DNA of 9,234 nt, from NCBI GenBank assembly GCA_003557765.1, contig PWNO01000306.1, forward strand, positions 1 to 9,234, read 5' to 3'. The notes under the pieces are model-generated. The model was not told where the DNA came from and did not search any database. It was given only the letters and a program-made list of their open reading frames with translations. The translations under genes and the position numbers were made by a program. The DNA is from Bacteroidales bacterium (lineage in GTDB: Bacteria; Bacteroidota; Bacteroidia; Bacteroidales; UBA7960). Below, piece after piece: positions 6,530 through 9,234 of this stretch. How positions within the stretch are numbered: position 1 is the first letter of the stretch; each line of letters starts with the position of its first letter.

Positions 6530-8908
6530 ATGATCATATATCACATAAAATCGCTACTGCGCAGTCTGCAAAAGCAGAAAACCAACACTGTGGTCAACAT
6601 CCTTGGTCTGGCACTCGGTCTCGGCATCACCTTGCTGATCTGGATCTTTGTGCTCCACGAGCTAAGCTACGAAACCTTCATTACAGACCACGACCGCATA
6701 TACCGGGTGCACAGCCAGGCCGTCCTGGGTCCGGGCGAGCCCCAGGAGATTCCCACCACCATGTTTCCAATAGGCGAATGGACCCGCAGGGAGCATCCCG
6801 GCGTGGAGGACATGGTGCGCTTTAGCTCATACTATAGCAGTCCGGAGATCCTTTTCAGGGATGAAACCACCATTCTGCCAAACATAAAATTCGGGGATGA
6901 GAACTTTTTCTCCCTGTTCGACCTGGAGTTGGTCGCCGGGCAGCCCGAAGAGGTGCTCAGGGTGCCGGGAAGGATCGTGATCAGCGAGTCTACGGCTGCG
7001 AGGCTGGCCGAAGAGCCCATGGACGTGCTCTACGAAATGATCCACATCCAGGGTCAGAACTATCAGATCACCGGCATCTTCAAAGACCTGCCCGACAACA
7101 CCCACCTGGAATTCAATGCCGTATCGCACCACGACAACCTTCCCGACATGGTCAAGGAGGGTGGCCTGAACTTTTTCACCTACCTGAAAGTCACTCCCGG
7201 TGCCGATATCGCGGGCATTCAGCAGTACATGGACGAAACCCTTGCCGACCACATTCGAACGAATCCCCGCTATGACGGGGTGACCTTTCACGTGGCGCAC
7301 AGGCTGATGAACATTGGCGACATTCACCTGCACTCCAACCTGATATGGGAGATGAAAGAAGGCGGAAGCTGGCAATCCGTGTTGGTTTTTTCCCTGCTCT
7401 CCGTGTTCATCCTTTTCGTGGCCATCATCAATTACGTGAACCTGGCTACCGCCCGCAGCATGTTACGTGCCAAAGAAATCGGTGTGCGAAAAGTATCAGG
7501 GGCGAGCCGAGGCAACCTGATCCGGCAAATCATGACTGAATCCTTCCTGACCGTGCTGCTGGCCCTTGTTGTAGCCATCGTCCTGGCCGAATTTTTTTCG
7601 ACCTGGTTTTCACAGGCCCTGGGCATCCCGCTAGACCTTTCGACCCTGTTAAGCACTGGGGGGCTGCTGGTCATCCTGATGATCCTTGCGGTCACCGGCC
7701 TGCTTTCGGGCCTTTACCCGGCCTTTTACCTGTCGTCCTTCAACCCGGTGCGCACGCTCAAAGGGGAAGTGGTGCGCGGAAAAACCGGTCAGAGGTTCCG
7801 GCAAGCGTTGGTCGTCTTCCAGTTCACCATCACCCTCTTTGTGATCAGCTCGCTGGTGGTGATGACCCGCCAGCTGCAATACATTCAAGACAGGGACCTC
7901 GGTTTCGACCAGGAAGAGGTGATCATCCTGGAAAACCTTTCCGGGGGACTGTGGCAATCTTTCCAATCGGTGCGCGCGCGGCTTGAGTCCATCCCACGGG
8001 TAGTATCCACCGGTGGCGCGAACTTCATCTATGGAGGTACCACCAACGTAAGCCTCATCAGTGAGCTTGGCACAGACTACGACAGCGGTGTGCTTGCCGA
8101 TGTCGTCACCGTAGACCACGGCTTCCTGGATGTGATGGGCGTGGAGTTGGTCGATGGGCGTAATTTCCACGCCGGCTCCGAGATGGACGTCCAGAACGCA
8201 CTGATCCTGAATGAAACCGCTGTGCGTGCCCTGGGATTTGAGGAGCCCCTGGGCAAACAGCTTGATGTGGTCAATATCCAGGGCCCGCTTATCGGCGTGA
8301 TCAGTGATTTTCACATGAAGTCCCTGCACCAGCCCATTGAGCCCCTGGTGTTGAACTACGCCCAGATGGGATTTCCGCACATCTACCTCAAGGCTTCCCC
8401 TGGCGAGTTTGCTCCCCTGATGGAGGATATCACGGAGGCCTTACAGGAGTTTGATCCGAACTACACGCCCAACATCCGCTTCCTGGATGAAACCATTGCC
8501 TTGCTCTACCAGCAGGAACGGCGGGCCACATCATTGCTTTCCACGGGTGCCATCCTGGCTTTCGTGATCTCACTGCTTGGCGTATACGGACTGGCGGCTT
8601 TTGCTGCAGAACGCAGGGTCAAGGAGATGGGGATCCGCATCGTGCTGGGTGCCTCCATCAGGCAGCTGTTGTGGAAGTACAATCGGGAGTCGGTTATCCT
8701 GGCTGTCCTGTCCATGCTGATCGCCTGGCCTATTGCCTGGCTCGCGATGGACCGCTGGATGAGCGGCTTTGCCTTCACTGTGCGTATGAACCCCTTGTGG
8801 TTCATCCTGCCCGGCGTCCTCATCCTGGTTTCGGGTGCCTTGATCATCAGCATACAGACACATCTGGCGTTCAAAAACAACCCGGTAGATGCCCTCAGGC
8901 ACGAGTGA
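6530..8908 (+). CDS. FtsX-like/MacB-type ABC transporter permease (second copy)
   Basis: This 792-residue membrane protein has the same eight-helix, two-domain layout as the preceding permease but a clearly diverged sequence. Helices lie near 20-43, 282-305, 337-357, 376-400, 427-446, 668-690, 719-740 and 756-776, with periplasmic domains at about 44-280 and 448-666. The first coupling segment AKEIGVRKVSGASRGNL (314-330) is standard. The second, RRVKEMGIRIVLGAS (695-709), has Ile704 where the family normally has Lys, as the first copy does. Family stretches LNETAVRALGF (560-570), LIGVISDFHMKSLH (587-600) and the C-terminal NNPVDALRHE are present. The frame is intact. No ATPase or adaptor follows in the window, so it probably relies on the upstream ATPase, as an alternative partner or in a related complex. 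The substrate is unknown. Confidence 0.93.
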   Translation: MIIYHIKSLLRSLQKQKTNTVVNILGLALGLGITLLIWIFVLHELSYETFITDHDRIYRVHSQAVLGPGEPQEIPTTMFPIGEWTRREHPGVEDMVRFSSYYSSPEILFRDETTILPNIKFGDENFFSLFDLELVAGQPEEVLRVPGRIVISESTAARLAEEPMDVLYEMIHIQGQNYQITGIFKDLPDNTHLEFNAVSHHDNLPDMVKEGGLNFFTYLKVTPGADIAGIQQYMDETLADHIRTNPRYDGVTFHVAHRLMNIGDIHLHSNLIWEMKEGGSWQSVLVFSLLSVFILFVAIINYVNLATARSMLRAKEIGVRKVSGASRGNLIRQIMTESFLTVLLALVVAIVLAEFFSTWFSQALGIPLDLSTLLSTGGLLVILMILAVTGLLSGLYPAFYLSSFNPVRTLKGEVVRGKTGQRFRQALVVFQFTITLFVISSLVVMTRQLQYIQDRDLGFDQEEVIILENLSGGLWQSFQSVRARLESIPRVVSTGGANFIYGGTTNVSLISELGTDYDSGVLADVVTVDHGFLDVMGVELVDGRNFHAGSEMDVQNALILNETAVRALGFEEPLGKQLDVVNIQGPLIGVISDFHMKSLHQPIEPLVLNYAQMGFPHIYLKASPGEFAPLMEDITEALQEFDPNYTPNIRFLDETIALLYQQERRATSLLSTGAILAFVISLLGVYGLAAFAAERRVKEMGIRIVLGASIRQLLWKYNRESVILAVLSMLIAWPIAWLAMDRWMSGFAFTVRMNPLWFILPGVLILVSGALIISIQTHLAFKNNPVDALRHE

Positions 8909-8943
8909 CGTTTTTTTGAAGTTGTGGGATGGGGGGCGCAGTA

Positions 8944-8963
8944 CCCCCGTATTGTATAGGGGG
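8944..8963. repeat. Hairpin module, variant with GTAT arm
   Basis: Five C, GTAT, loop TGT, ATA and five G. The stem has three inner A/T pairs, a G-G mismatch and four to five C-G pairs. A near-identical module is at 9100-9119. Both are followed by a TTGGGTG link and another module, so 8944-8984 is a partial copy of 9100-9140. Confidence 0.7.
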
Positions 8964-8971
8964 TTTGGGTG

Positions 8972-8988
8972 CCCCGAATTGTATAGGG
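8972..8988. repeat. Hybrid, mispaired hairpin module
   Basis: CCCCGAAT-TGT-ATAGGG combines the left arm of the 9000 module with the right arm of the 8944 module. Inner pairing is broken (A-A and G-G opposed). It looks like a recombinant of the two module types, followed by unmatched sequence GCGGGTGGTGG up to 8998. Confidence 0.55.
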
Positions 8989-8999
8989 CGGGTGGTGGC

Positions 9000-9126
9000 C
9001 CCCGAATTGTATTCGGGGTTATTCGTGTTGAACCCCTGGCGGGGTTCGGGGGGTGGTGTGGCATGCATGGTGCTTGAGTGGCATTTGGGCATGCGTGGGC
9101 CCCGTATTGTATAGGGGGGTTGGGTG
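9000..9126. repeat. Complete 127-bp repeat unit
   Basis: In order it holds a perfect 8-bp hairpin (CCCCGAAT, loop TGT, ATTCGGGG; 9000-9018); a link GTTATTCGTGTT; a perfect 7-bp hairpin (GAACCCC, loop TGGC, GGGGTTC; 9030-9047); a G/T-rich link; two copies of the palindrome GCATGC (9061-9066 and 9089-9094) that can pair with one another; and the GTAT-type module (9100-9119) with link TGGGTG. Confidence 0.8.
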
Positions 9127-9234
9127 CCCCGAATTGTATTCGGGGTTATTCGTGTTGAACCCCTGGCGGGGTTCGGGGGGTGGTGTGGCATGCATGGTGC
9201 TTGAGCGGCATTTGGGCATGCGTGGGCCCCGAAT
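9127..9234. repeat. Second repeat unit, truncated by the window edge
   Basis: It matches 9000-9107 except T to C at 9206 and T to A at 9232. The GAACCCC/GGGGTTC hairpin is at 9157-9174. At the edge, the left arm CCCCGAAT (9227-9234) replaces the CCCCGTAT seen at the same place in the first unit, so the order of module types varies between units. The array continues beyond the window. Confidence 0.8.

Larger units (their letters stand above)
8944..9234. repeat. GC-rich hairpin repeat array, REP/BIME-like, running off the right edge
   Basis: Starting 35 bp after the second permease stop, the DNA becomes a chain of hairpins. Modules built around the core ATTGTAT begin at 8944, 8972, 9000, 9100, 9127 and 9227 (the last cut by the edge). 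The segment 9000-9107 recurs at 9127-9234 with 2 differences in 108 bases, a period of 127 bp. Frames through it are open but shift between copies because 127 is not a multiple of 3, so it is not coding. From memory, similar elements with AACCCC-GGGGTT hairpins and a GGGGTTATTCRTRTTGAA-like link occur between genes across Bacteroidota, and REP-like elements are often moved by REP-associated tyrosine transposases; that link is unproven here. It may also terminate the operon transcript. Confidence 0.85.

Noticed and set aside
6394..6825. A 143-codon reading frame overlapping the second permease start
   Set aside because: Much of it is an out-of-frame shadow of the permease; the rest is palindrome-rich intergenic DNA.
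8895..9191. Proline- and asparagine-rich reading frames through the right-edge repeats
   Set aside because: The repeat period of 127 shifts frame between copies, so the peptide is not repeated consistently; the DNA signal is hairpin structure.
8944..9234. CRISPR array
   Set aside because: The whole 127-bp unit is repeated with almost no variation; there are no short repeats separated by unique spacers and no cas genes.

Overview
The window looks like a chromosomal segment of a Bacteroidota bacterium with moderate to high GC. The evidence is: two permeases of the ~800-residue FtsX-like type typical of that phylum; an LpoB-like lipoprotein; start codons with no Shine-Dalgarno sequence but with A-rich leaders; and two upstream sites resembling the phylum's TTTG / TAnnTTTG promoter. 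The order or family cannot be fixed from sequence alone.

Layout. Positions 1-394 carry no convincing gene, only a strong stem-loop (296-334) that may end the neighbouring transcript. An lpoB-like lipoprotein gene (395-976) runs on the minus strand. A 443-bp divergent gap follows. Then come four plus-strand genes: a membrane-anchored HlyD/MacA-type periplasmic adaptor (1420-2670), a MacB/LolD-type ABC ATPase (2929-3636), and two full-length eight-helix FtsX/MacB-type permeases (3707-6121 and 6530-8908). The 408-bp gap between the permeases is non-coding and holds several small palindromes and repeats. From about 8944 to the right edge lies a GC-rich array of hairpins with a 127-bp period (106 of 108 overlapping bases identical), which continues out of the window.

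How the genes fit together. Adaptor, ATPase and permease are the inner-membrane and periplasmic parts of a MacAB-TolC-like tripartite machine that would move a substrate across the envelope, powered by the ATPase. The adaptor hairpin carries an R-x3-F-x6-S version of the motif used to dock TolC, but no TolC-like gene lies in the window. One ATPase gene serves two different permeases, so the two may share it. The substrate cannot be read from the sequence. The lpoB-like gene is divergent and probably belongs to a separate cell-wall function.

Nothing here is clearly a new enzymatic system. The points most worth following are the hairpin array at the right edge, with an apparent compensatory change between its modules, and a recurrent TAAAA(A)C leader placed 7-11 nt before the ATG of all four transporter genes.
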